Positions 1-7,063 of a stretch of DNA of 10,777 bases are shown one piece after another (the first letter of the stretch is position 1; every line of letters starts with the position of its first letter). Below the pieces are notes generated by a model that had not been told where the DNA came from, searched no databases, and worked only from the letters and a program-made list of their open reading frames with translations. The stretch is taken from NCBI RefSeq assembly GCF_000003605.2, contig NW_003108587.1, positions 62,641 through 73,417 of the forward strand, read 5' to 3'. Both the position numbers and the translations under genes were made by a program. This DNA comes from Saccoglossus kowalevskii (taxonomy: Eukaryota > Hemichordata > Enteropneusta > Harrimaniidae).

Positions 1-1
1 A

Positions 2-145
2 ACTGCTATGTCCTTCATTTCAGAAGACGTAAACGAAATAAAAGAGCATATTACAGACGAAAAATTGTTTTCCATATGCTGTGAACGAAACGATTACTCG
101 AAAACAAAAAAATGCAGCGAATTTCTTGTTGACGCACTGCCGTAG
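2..145 (+). CDS. 3' end of an unidentified coding region (partial, enters from the left edge)
   Basis: Frame 2 is open from the window edge to a TAG at 143-145 (47 codons). The peptide has protein-like composition, rich in E, D, K, I and C, with an internal Met at base 8 and the C-terminal motif KKCSEFLVDALP. The spacing of charged and hydrophobic residues suggests amphipathic helices and loosely recalls the second half of a CARD or other death-fold domain (a K-rich stretch before an LLxxLP-type helix), but I cannot assign a family. After the TAG the same frame stays open for another 51 codons to TAA at 299-301 (includes RHFEPQNSVTGTTRCGPC), so the TAG could be a nonsense change in a longer exon. 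Candidate polyadenylation signals follow at 652, 672 and 899. What I see is an open frame; that it is a real gene end is inference. Confidence 0.35.
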   Translation, partial: TAMSFISEDVNEIKEHITDEKLFSICCERNDYSKTKKCSEFLVDALP

Positions 146-301
146 GAAGTAGGACATACAAGGGATATAAACTTCAAAAAGCGTCATTTCGAACCTCAAA
201 ATTCAGTCACTGGTACAACGCGGTGCGGTCCATGCCATGCACCATTGCAAAGATCATTAAACGAGCTTTATTGTGGACTAAAAAACAGTACTAGCAATTA
301 A

Positions 302-1836
302 CATTAAAATATTGCTGAGTCAAAACTACAACGGAAAATGTGCTGAAAAACGAAAAATTACATAAACTTAACAAGAAATTCTCTGATTTTCAAAATTCCA
401 ACTTTCCCGTTCTCACAAACACGTTTCCTCTACGTATAAAAGATCTGCGCACCATAAAACAAGACCTTGGAATGTGTACTGTGCGCAGCAACGCTTGAGA
501 GTAAATGACGCGTCGGCGACGATCCTGGGGTGAAAGGACGATAAGACAAAGGAAATTATAGGATTAAACTTGTCTAAAACAAAAGAAGTTTAGAAGGATT
601 ATTTTGGCTGCGATTCCTTCTCTTTTTACCTCCATGTTGTGACGGACCTCAAATAAACTTATTTCATCTCTAATAAACGAATGGCCACCAGATGCACCTC
701 GGGGAGGGGGGAGGGGCATTAATTTCAAAAGTCTGAATGTTTGTTTTAATGCATGTACAGTGGTGCGCGTCTTAGCAACGTGGAACGTATTGTGACGTAG
801 CTCGCCCGAGGATATTTAGATTCCGGGCAAACGGGATCAGTTGATGGCATCGGGAATCGTCGTACAGTAACTATGACTACCAATGCAGTGTGATTTCCAA
901 TAAATGAATATCTAGCGTAGACACTCTATGCACCATATGTTATAAAAATACTAACATAATCGTTGTGTCACTACTTGCCGATTGCAATGACTCCTCTGAA
1001 AGTTAGATACACAGATATTGTACACTTCGTCCCGTACAGTAAATAGGTCGGTGTGGGTCGCGGAAACTCGGGAAATGTCGTAAAATCACGTAGTCCCATG
1101 ATATAATCTACTTGCATTTTTGTGAACAATTTATGTAGCTTCATCAACAGAATATGCGAAACGCAAATCAAAAATTACAATAACGTAAATAAAGGAGTTG
1201 AAGAAATTGTTATTAAATTAAATGAAATTAAATTAAATTAAAAATGTGGGATCGCTACCATCTTTACATGCAAGGCGTACTGTTATAGTACCTCGGCTTC
1301 CTGTGGTTATGGTTTCCCTCTGATGATTATGACTGGTATAAAGTACATTTGAATGATACAATGAGACAAGTATGCATGTTAATTCAAATAGATGAAATGC
1401 AGTATCAGATATTCAAACCCCAAGTAATGTACCTTTGGTATTATATTGTGACCAACCCCTGCTTAGCAGGTTTAACATCATACATGTTATGTTTCACCTC
1501 TAGTGTAATAGAATACTCTTTTCAATCATACAAGCAATGTTATACAAACTGTAATAAATGGAATTAGAAATATTTTTATTTATTATTAAAGTATTATTTT
1601 GTTGGATATATCTCATTAATGTATACGCAGATGTTAGTTTGTCAATGCCAAGTTGGTGTATCACACATTAAAACTTCAAAGTGAATATTGAAAAAACAAT
1701 CAGTGTAGTGTGACATAGTTTAAGTAGAATTAAAATAAATGTAGGGATTTTATTATTTATTATGACTGCCGTTATAAGTCCCCGTTTGGATTGACCTGTG
1801 TGCATCCACCCTTTTGTTCCGACCTGTACCTTGAAC
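302..1836. other. Non-coding stretch, possibly a 3' UTR followed by intergenic DNA
   Basis: No convincing coding frame is present: the open frames here are short, low in coding character and lack family motifs. AATAAA occurs at 652-657, 672-677 and 899-904, which would suit the 3' end of the gene entering from the left. A G-run tract lies at 701-716. A 13-base perfect inverted repeat (CCTGCT, one base, AGCAGG) lies at 1458-1470. I see no tRNA, rRNA or transposon end here. Confidence 0.5.
1211..1245. repeat. Short ATTAA-type microsatellite
   Basis: About seven imperfect tandem copies of a five-base AT unit (ATTAA/AATTA), broken once by a G (AATGAAATTA). Ordinary low-complexity sequence; nothing suggests function. 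Confidence 0.75.
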
Positions 1837-2520
1837 ATGCCTGGAACGACCACATTCAAAATTCACACGCCTTGAGAGAAACGTGCGCATTCATTTGTTT
1901 CCCAATAAAATTCAAGATGGTTGAATGGCGGCCATTTTCCTACAAATTCATCAAAATCAAGTATTTTTGTCATTTCGGAACCGGACCTTGGCGAATGAAT
2001 GGACTTAGTTCAATCTTGGATGCATGTCAGTTTTTCAGATCGGATTCAAAATAGCTACAATTTTGTTTCAATGAATGCTACTCCAGAGCCTCTAACAAAC
2101 ATGCCTTGACCAATCATGTTCCAACTTTATGTATACATAATACATCATGCCACAAATATAAATATATATATTTAGATTTAGGATGGTCGAATGGCGGCCA
2201 TTTAAATGTTTTCAATCATTTCTGTCGTTGCAGACCTTAGTCATACGTGGAACTATTGTTCAAACTCGGTTCATACATGAAACATATTTAGACCTTGATT
2301 TCGTTTTTGAGATCAAATAAAAATGGCCAAATGAAAAATGTTTTGTATTAGCAAATGACATTATCTCTGGTATGCCTTGACTGATTGCAATCAAAGTTTT
2401 AAACTTCGCTATGCATCATGTCACACATATTAACATTTTTTTTCAAATTATGGTTCATAATTTCTGACTCATTTCAGTTGAACCATTGAACGATAGGAAC
2501 TCTATTTATGTCATGACATG
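1837..2520. repeat. Diverged tandem repeat, unit about 264-271 bp, two full copies and part of a third
   Basis: Landmarks recur with constant spacing. ATGCCT starts units at 1837 (ATGCCTGGA), 2101 (ATGCCTTGACCAATC) and 2372 (ATGCCTTGACTGATT), so the spacings are 264 and 271. The block GATGGTTGAATGGCGGCC near 1917 recurs as GATGGTCGAATGGCGGCC near 2183 (17 of 18 bases). The block CATCATG-CACA-ATAT near 2143 recurs near 2414. ACCTT followed by a TTCAA-CT-GG segment is shared by units 1 and 2. The third unit diverges after about 100 bases and its right edge is uncertain. Identity between units is modest by eye, so these are old copies. No reading frame persists across them. This looks like a dispersed or satellite-like repeat of the host genome; I cannot name the family. 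Confidence 0.55.
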
Positions 2521-2615
2521 ACTTTTTATATTTTATATTTAGAGTGCTTTGTATGGAATCTTATTCAAATTTTCGAATATATTGTCGCGAAAAGCTGGTT
2601 GGCACATCCCTTGAA

Positions 2616-2683
2616 GGTGACCTACTCAAGTAAACTAGCTACCGTAGTTTGATATCCCTAAAAACTATGTCATGATGCCTTTC
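2616..2683 (+). repeat. Inverted copy of the LTR outer end (left arm of an inverted repeat)
   Basis: Bases 2616-2659 match the reverse complement of 7020-7063 at 43 of 44 positions by eye (one A/G difference). Similarity continues more weakly to about 2683 (partner about 6996). In the right copy this sequence forms the first bases of the LTR, starting TGACCTACTC on the - strand. In the left copy it runs the other way, so the element is bounded by inverted rather than direct terminal copies. No more of the LTR is recognisable on the left. Confidence 0.8.
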
Positions 2684-3630
2684 TTGTTTCCCTACCTACG
2701 TCTTTCCAAAGATGAATCACTTTGCTTATCGGGATCTTGCAGGAATCTGTTTATTTCTGGGAGGATTTCGTCGCCTTCCTATCTCTTTGTCATTCAGTCT
2801 ATCTGTTGCTTGTTCTTTACTTTGCATTTTATGACTTTCTGTTTTTCCTTAGTTGTTTCTGTTGTTTCTTTTTCCTGACCTTTCGTGATCTCTGTTGTTA
2901 TTTCTGTCTGTTCGGTAGTGTCTTTTCCACTTCCTTATTATTTTCCATTCCTGGCACAGTTTTCTGGTATACTGTTCTTTCTGCCTCAGTTGACTTTTCT
3001 TTAATTTGTCTCGGGCTCGTTCGTGGGCTTCTTGAATTTTTTCTCCCTTAACAGCATTGCATAATCAGTGTAAATTTCTTCTTCTGCGGGTTTTGCTGTC
3101 AAATCTATTGGTAATGCAGTCTCCCTTCCCATCATCATATTTGGGGTCTCTACTGGGGATTCATGTACAGAACTTCTATAAGCCATCGTGACCAATGGAA
3201 GCCAATAATCCCAGTCAGTCTGGTTCTCATTCATATGTTTTGCAATCATATTAGCCAGAGTTTTATTCATTGTTTCGATGAGGCCATTACTGATTGGTCG
3301 ATATCCAGTACGACATGTTTTTTTTTTATTTCCAGTATCTTGCATACTTCCGAAAAGACGTTTGATTCAACAGTTCTCCCTTGGTCTGAATGTAGTTCTT
3401 TTGGAACTCCATAGTGGGCTATGAATTCTATCACCAATACATTGGCGACTGTGACAGCTTCCTGGTTCTTTTTTGCATATGCCTCCATCCACTCACTAAA
3501 GTGATCTCCCACAACTAGTAGGGGTCCCATTACATCTATCGCATTCCTTTCTAACGGCGCTCCAACCATATATCAGCGATATATTGTTGTAAAGGCGCTT
3601 TATGTCTTCTTGGTGTTGTACTAATGACCT
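2684..3630 (-). pseudogene. Ty3/Gypsy integrase catalytic core and C-terminal tail (frameshifted remnant)
   Basis: The integrase core (rve/DDE fold), which joins element cDNA to host DNA, is spread over at least two frames. Bases 3267-3569 carry the first acidic residue in AIDVMG, the LVVGDHF segment, and the second in LHSDQGR. Bases 3001-3345 carry the third in NGLIETMNKTL, followed by a WLPLVTMAYRSSVHESP segment typical of Ty3/Gypsy integrases. The frame breaks at a ten-T run (3318-3327). The stretch between the first Asp and LVVGDHF is shortened by about ten residues, and the two Asp residues are only about 50 apart. Upstream, in a third frame, APLQQYI lies near 3570-3590. Downstream of the core, bases 2684-3000 encode a Lys/Glu/Arg-rich tail with stops in all frames. 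Catalytic Asp, Asp and Glu codons survive, but the protein cannot be made. Confidence 0.85.
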
Positions 3631-3631
3631 A

Positions 3632-3965
3632 GACTGGCGCAGTCGGGGCGATTAATTTGTTTTTGTAGTTTAAATAAAATTTTTAAAAATAGCGAAATGG
3701 AGGTGTTAGCGCGAAATCTTCGTTTCTAATTCATCACAATGTGTAAAAAAGTAACTCGTACTAGTCGTAGAATTAAAAAAATATCGACTGCTACAATCAG
3801 CCGACGTCTTCTCGGTCAGAGGTCAGTTGAAGAGATATTGATTGGCTCAGATGATTGTCAATTAGAACACTCATTAACATAATTACCCGTTGAAAAATCT
3901 ACGGGTTCCTGCAGTGCTAACACCTCCATTTCGCAATTTATTTAATCACCCCAACTGCGCCAGTC
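3632..3965. mobile_element. Nested non-autonomous DNA transposon with terminal inverted repeats (MITE-like)
   Basis: The left end 3632-3655 starts GACTGGCGCAGTCGGGG. The right end 3942-3965, read in reverse, starts GACTGGCGCAGTTGGGG; 22 of the first 24 bases match. A second inverted block, GCGAAATGGAGGTGTTAGC (19 of 19), lies at 3692-3710 on the left and 3916-3934 on the right. The left arm has about 25 extra AT-rich bases between the blocks, so one arm gained or lost sequence. The ends are flanked by TA on both sides (3630-3631 and 3966-3967). If TA belongs to the terminus, ACC flanks both sides (3627-3629 and 3968-3970). A TA duplication would suit Tc1/mariner-type elements and a three-base one other superfamilies; I cannot decide. 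It sits between integrase zinc-finger and core sequence. No transposase is present beyond a 47-codon frame at 3739-3882. Confidence 0.8.
3885..3906 (+). repeat. Hairpin inside the nested transposon
   Basis: ACCCGT at 3885-3890 and ACGGGT at 3901-3906 form a perfect six-base stem around a ten-base A-rich loop, just inside the right terminal repeat. It may be a sub-terminal structure of the element or chance. Confidence 0.4.
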
Positions 3966-4219
3966 TAACCATGACCGTATATCTGCAGTCATACCATACC
4001 AGTAATAACGTTGATGAACTCGTTCTCTGGTTCTATTTACTCCCAGGTGTCCAGTCACTACATCATTATGTAGTGCTTCCAATATGTGGTTCTTGTATTT
4101 CCTTGGCATTACTATTTTCCAAGTAATTTCCCCTGTTTCCACTGCTTCCCATTTTATTTGCAGCATGTTTTCACACTTAACTGGTTCCAACAGGTCCAGT
4201 ACTTTTTACTTGCTGGTGA
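3966..4219 (-). pseudogene. Ty3/Gypsy integrase zinc-binding domain (H2C2) remnant
   Basis: Read on the - strand, bases 3955-4190 encode a peptide with VMPRKYKNHILEALHNDVV and then TGHLGVNRTRERVHQRYYW, the recognisable HHCC integrase N-terminal domain of Ty3/Gypsy elements (ALH, then GHLG.xxT, then RxxYYW). It ends after ADIRSW, where the family normally continues with the C-x2-C pair. That position is exactly where the nested DNA element inserted, and the Cys pair is not recoverable on either side, so bases were also lost there. To the right, stops separate it from the RNase H frame (around 4190-4220). Zinc binding would be impossible. The domain call is firm from motif order; functional loss is seen directly. 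Confidence 0.8.
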
Positions 4220-4755
4220 TCATCTGGACACCTCTTCCCAACTTAGTTTACTTTGTAAGTCCTTTGCTCCTTTAACTGGTCCTATATCTGGATCCTGTTC
4301 CTGAGCAATCTGTATTTTATTTTGGTTCACGTTTGGCTGAAACCCTGTCAATCTTATCTTCAGTCCCATATCCCTCATGGTGGGTAAAGCACTGGCCATG
4401 TACTCTCCAGCTGTGCAAAGAGCGCTGTCTTTGCCTTGCTTATGCCCACATTGCTTACATGGTATTCTTGACAATGCATCGGCATTATTGTGTAATCGTC
4501 CTGGTCTATGTACTACAGTGAATTCATAACCAGACAACACTTCAAGCCATCTTGCTATTTGTCCCTCCGGGCTCTTGAATTGTAACAGCCATTTTAGTGC
4601 AGCATGATCCGTGCGTACAGTAAATATCCTACCATACAAAAACAATCTTACGTAGTTAACCAAAGCGAGAAGTTCTTTTCTTGTTATGCAATAATTGCAC
4701 TCTTGTTTTGAGAGTGCTTGGCTCCCACAGGCGATTACCTTTTCTTGTCCATTTT
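4220..4755 (-). pseudogene. Ty3/Gypsy RNase H domain, fused to protease by loss of the RT
   Basis: One open frame (4220-4861, - strand) runs from protease C-terminal sequence (ASLVGMDVLMKA, LDLNNLKLKF) straight into RNase H sequence (VIACGSQALSKQECNY, TRKELLAL, FTVRTDHAALKWLL, GQIARWLEVLSGYEF, HRPGRLHNNADALSR). RNase H degrades the RNA strand of RNA-DNA hybrids during reverse transcription. The Glu of RKELL, the Asp of TDHAAL and the Asp of NADALS are present. The first catalytic Asp, which lies upstream in the TDAS segment of this family, is absent, together with the whole reverse transcriptase. The junction is near 4738-4760. A four-residue deletion also shortens the segment before LYGRIF. 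After SRIPCKQCGH the usual pol spacer follows. The frame itself is unusually long and intact for such a decayed element. Confidence 0.88.
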
Positions 4756-5078
4756 TAAATTTTAACTTTAAATTGTTTAGGTCCAGTGTACATCTCGCCT
4801 TCATTAGTACGTCCATTCCCACTAAACTTGCCATGTCCATTTCCACTACCACCACGTCCACTGTTGCCGTGTTCTTTCATATCTTGACTTGCATGGGTGC
4901 CATTCCATTCTGATTCATATGGCTTCCATCCACGAGTCGGAGTGGGCTGTAATTGTGGCTTCCAGGCATCTGCCATTTGGTCATATTGAGTCCTTGATAT
5001 CAGCATACCCGAAGATCCAGTATCAATTAAAAATTTGCCAGGAGTGCCAATTATATCTCCCATTACAAACAAACCACT
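4740..5078 (-). pseudogene. Retroviral-type aspartic protease remnant
   Basis: The - strand frame 4755-5072 reads FVMGDIIGTPGKFLIDTGSS near its start. DTG is the catalytic triad of retropepsins (Asp at about 5022-5024), preceded by the usual hydrophobic strand and the VxGxI..T entry. The family's later part (GMDVLMKARCTLDL) continues in another frame from about 4861, so at least one frameshift lies near 4860. An in-frame stop separates the protease from the Gag-side linker at about 5079. The enzyme would normally cleave Gag-Pol. Here it is broken in the middle of the fold and cannot be made as one protein. Confidence 0.8.
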
Positions 5079-5540
5079 TCAGGCTCTACTTAAGGTTTTG
5101 TCTTTTTCAAGGGAGGTGGGGACTGTCTGCCCCGTCTTGATTCCTTTAGATTTTACTGGGTTTTGGTTCTTTTCCACTGCTGCCCCCTCTTGTTCTTCTG
5201 TTTCTATTCTTTTTCTTGTATGGCTGTGGGCCTGTCTTGTTCCCAGCCCTCGGGTTGGTCTGTCGTCGTTTCCCAACCACTGTCTTGTTGGACTATATTT
5301 TCTTCAAGGCTTGCGTGCTAGTTTCTATTTCAGTTCCCCTTTCTTCCATTTCTTCAAGTTTGTCCCGCAGGGCTTGCATCTCTATTTGCCAGTTTGTGTC
5401 CACCATCCATCTAAACTTGGACTTCGGTTAGCTGTTCTCTGTTCTTCAGCCCTCATATATGACTCTGCCTGTATTGTAGCTTGTATAGCTTGATCCATAG
5501 TCAGTGGGTTGGCCCGGAAAATACTCTCATATTTCCTTCT
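5079..5540 (-). pseudogene. Gag C-terminal region and Gag-Pol linker remnant
   Basis: Read on the - strand, the frames alternate. A stretch near 5395-5480 encodes QAIQATIQAESYMRAEEQR. A stretch near 5290-5370 encodes a heptad-like charged run (LRDKLEEMEERGTEIE) that would suit a short coiled coil. Bases 5079-5276 encode a hydrophilic linker rich in Lys, Glu and Gln that ends at a stop just before the protease. I do not see a CCHC zinc knuckle. The position between capsid-like sequence and protease is what supports the call; the individual peptides are low-complexity. Confidence 0.5.
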
Positions 5541-6068
5541 CTGTTATGGCACCATTGACGAATTGCCTAGCTTGTGTGATGTAGTCCATGCCAGGGTAGG
5601 CCAAATCAGGTAGTTCTCTGATGGCCTCAGCCAGTTTTTGTATGCTCTCTTCTTTTTTCTTTGACTGTTTCTTACCTCGGCTGCATAATTATCAGCCTGG
5701 CCTCCCGGTCCAAATCTTTGCTCTAATCTTTGTATCAATTCCTCATATGTGAATTGACCATCTGTAGGCATGTTGGTCAGTACCTTTTGTGCCAGCCCTG
5801 TAAAACAGCCAAATATCTTGCTTCCCTCTCTTCATTGCAGTCATTCACTATAGCACACAAAATGGGCTTTATATTTTCTCAATGGTGCTCTGCCTGTATA
5901 TTTTCCAGGAATTATGCTGGGTTTCTTGCACGCTATAAACCCTCTTTGTTTAAATTCTTCCTCTCCTCTCAATGCATTCTCTCTTCTTAACTTTGATCGG
6001 ACTGCTTTCCCACCACTTGGTGTTCTTATGTTATATTGTCTTGATTTAGTGGGGTTCCAGCCCCCCAT
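5541..6068 (-). pseudogene. Gag capsid-like region remnant
   Basis: The - strand frame 5544-5771 reads MPTDGQFTYEELIQRLEQRF then GPGGQADNYAAEVRN, a pattern typical of metazoan Ty3/Gypsy Gag (a helix with YEELIxxLEQRFGP). After QRKKK, near 5660, the family sequence continues in another frame (visible as LAYPGMDY and ARQFVNGA). The frame 5841-6068 holds the preceding part (PSGGKAVRSKLRRENA, PGKYTGRAPLRKYKAH). Between them, 5772-5840, Gag-like residues (EEREARYLAV) lie in yet another frame. Gag would form the particle that packages element RNA. At least three frameshifts occur in this 530-base stretch, so no intact Gag can be made. Confidence 0.75.
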
Positions 6069-6385
6069 TCTCTCAGTGGTTTAATTCTTTCAGGGCTATC
6101 AACCGATGATCCATATTTGTGGGTCTTTGCTTCTTCTTGTTCAATCAGTATTGGAAGGTCCCGTTGATTCCTAATCTCCGGTTCTACTCTTATCAAGTCT
6201 TTTTCTGTCTCTCTTTTTGTTTCAGTTCTAACCCTTGCTTTTCTCTTTTATGCATTATCTAGCTGCCTCATTAGTGTTCCTTGTCATATACCCCAATGTT
6301 GGTGTATGTGGTTCTTTTATCTCTATTGCCTCTTGTTTTTCCTTGGTAGTTGCATCTCTCTCTTTTTCTTCTTGTTCAGGTCTTT
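6069..6385 (-). pseudogene. Gag N-terminal region / leader remnant
   Basis: Two open stretches on the - strand have coding character. One, near 6255-6345, includes ATTKEKQEAIEIKEPHTPTL and stops at a TAG near 6252. The other, from 6232 down to about 6040, includes EKDLIRVEPEIRNQRDLPIL and KPLREWGAGTPLNQD, and runs into the region read in a different frame by the next Gag segment. Their position, directly downstream of the primer-binding site, suits the start of Gag. No start codon can be chosen with confidence. Confidence 0.5.
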
Positions 6386-6403
6386 ATCCCACCGCTGCCA
6401 CCA
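6386..6403 (-). promoter_or_regulatory. Primer-binding site complementary to the 3' end of tRNA-Leu
   Basis: On the + strand these 18 bases read ATCCCACCGCTGCCACCA, which is what I recognise as the 3' end of a eukaryotic tRNA-Leu (T-stem end, acceptor strand, discriminator A and added CCA). On the element's sense strand this gives TGGTGGCAGCGGTGGGAT, one base after the LTR end. It would anneal the tRNA that primes minus-strand cDNA synthesis. Confidence 0.85.
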
Positions 6404-6525
6404 ATGTAATGTTTTGCCACTTCTGTTGATAGGTAAGGACAGGTAACGTCAACAGATAGGGATTCTTTGGAGTGAAAATATATCACTCAATGGGAATCTT
6501 TGATAAAGGAACGCTGTTAATCTTT

Positions 6526-6531
6526 TTTATT
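6526..6531 (-). terminator. Polyadenylation signal in the LTR
   Basis: AATAAA on the - strand within TTATTAATAAAAAAG, about 235 bases downstream of the proposed start and 120 bases before the LTR end, a sensible place for the end of R. Confidence 0.5.
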
Positions 6532-6758
6532 AATAACACAATAATGACAGTCACATGGGGTCACACAAGTCACCCTCTGAAACCCTTAAAGAGAATGTCT
6601 CCCAATATCTTTACTGAAAACTTAAAGCAATGCTCAATTATCTTGGTATAGAGCCAAAGTTATCTCTCTATTCTCTATTCCGAAGCTCTGTGGAGTGCAA
6701 GGTCTTTAGTTTTTCAGGGGTTGGCTTGATCTTGGGGTTTTGTGGGAGAGTTACAAGA

Positions 6759-6794
6759 ACTGACCGAAGAGTGCTGATTTGTGTGCAATTTATA
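6759..6794 (-). promoter_or_regulatory. LTR core promoter: TATA box and initiator
   Basis: On the - strand TATAAA starts at 6794 and an initiator-like TCAGT lies at 6763-6759, its A 33 bases downstream of the first T of the TATA box. This is near the normal TATA-to-start spacing for RNA polymerase II. It would drive transcription away from the IFIT-like gene. Start-site use is inferred. Confidence 0.5.
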
Positions 6795-7063
6795 GCAAAT
6801 GAGGCTAAATCGATTAAAACATATTCAGGGATTCCATTGGGTCGCGTATAAATAAAAACAATTTGATTGGCAATGGGGTCACATAGGAAATAGGAAGTAC
6901 CTGTCAAGTGTAGTCAAATGACATCAGGCAATTAATCAAGACAGAAAGTTACAATCATTAACATTCACACTTCAGCACCCTTGGTACCCGGCACAGAAAA
7001 GGATCATGACCTAGTTACCAGGGATATCAAACTACGGTAGCTAGTTCACTTGAGTAGGTCACC

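Larger units (their letters stand above)
6405..7061 (-). repeat. 5' LTR of the Ty3/Gypsy element, about 657 bp
   Basis: The sense-strand LTR starts TGACCTACTC (at 7061) and ends AACATTACA (at 6405), giving TG...CA ends, with the primer-binding site one base downstream. The inner end is well fixed by the primer site. The outer end is inferred from the TG and from where the similarity to the inverted left copy stops (about 7061-7063). A TATA box and initiator lie near the middle and an AATAAA toward the inner end, giving plausible U3-R-U5 parts of about 300, 250 and 105 bp. There is no second full copy in the window to confirm the length. The open frame at 6668-6907 on the - strand falls inside the LTR and has no family resemblance. 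Confidence 0.7.
2616..7063 (-). mobile_element. Degenerate Ty3/Gypsy LTR retrotransposon (non-autonomous, RT deleted)
   Basis: Read on the - strand the order is LTR, tRNA-Leu primer-binding site, gag remnants, aspartic protease, RNase H, integrase zinc-binding domain, integrase core and a charged C-terminal tail. PR-(RT)-RH-INT is the Ty3/Gypsy (Metaviridae-type) order. All protein parts are broken by frameshifts or stops. The reverse transcriptase, including its YxDD-type active site, is absent: protease sequence passes directly into RNase H near 4740. A separate DNA transposon interrupts the integrase. The expected directly repeated 3' LTR is missing; instead the outer left end carries an inverted copy of the LTR start. 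The element cannot move by itself. It lies between the tandem-repeat region and the IFIT-like gene, transcribed away from that gene. Confidence 0.85.

Noticed and set aside
1349-1567. 72-codon + strand frame
   Set aside because: Composition is biased, with many Tyr, Met and Cys codons from AT-rich DNA; no motif, splice or regulatory support.
2722-3051. 109-codon + strand frame with a very Phe/Leu/Cys-rich, membrane-like peptide
   Set aside because: It is the antisense of the Lys/Glu-rich C-terminal tail of the retroelement pol; antisense of A-rich coding gives F/L/C-rich peptides.
3632-3965. Nested element as a PiggyBac MITE
   Set aside because: No TTAA duplication and ends do not begin with CCC; only the short acidic peptide suggests it.
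5035-5493. 152-codon + strand frame
   Set aside because: It lies antisense to the Gag linker and protease remnant and shows the same F/S/L-rich antisense composition; no family motif.
6668-6907. 79-codon - strand frame inside the LTR
   Set aside because: It spans the TATA box and proposed start site of the LTR; no recognisable motif, so chance.
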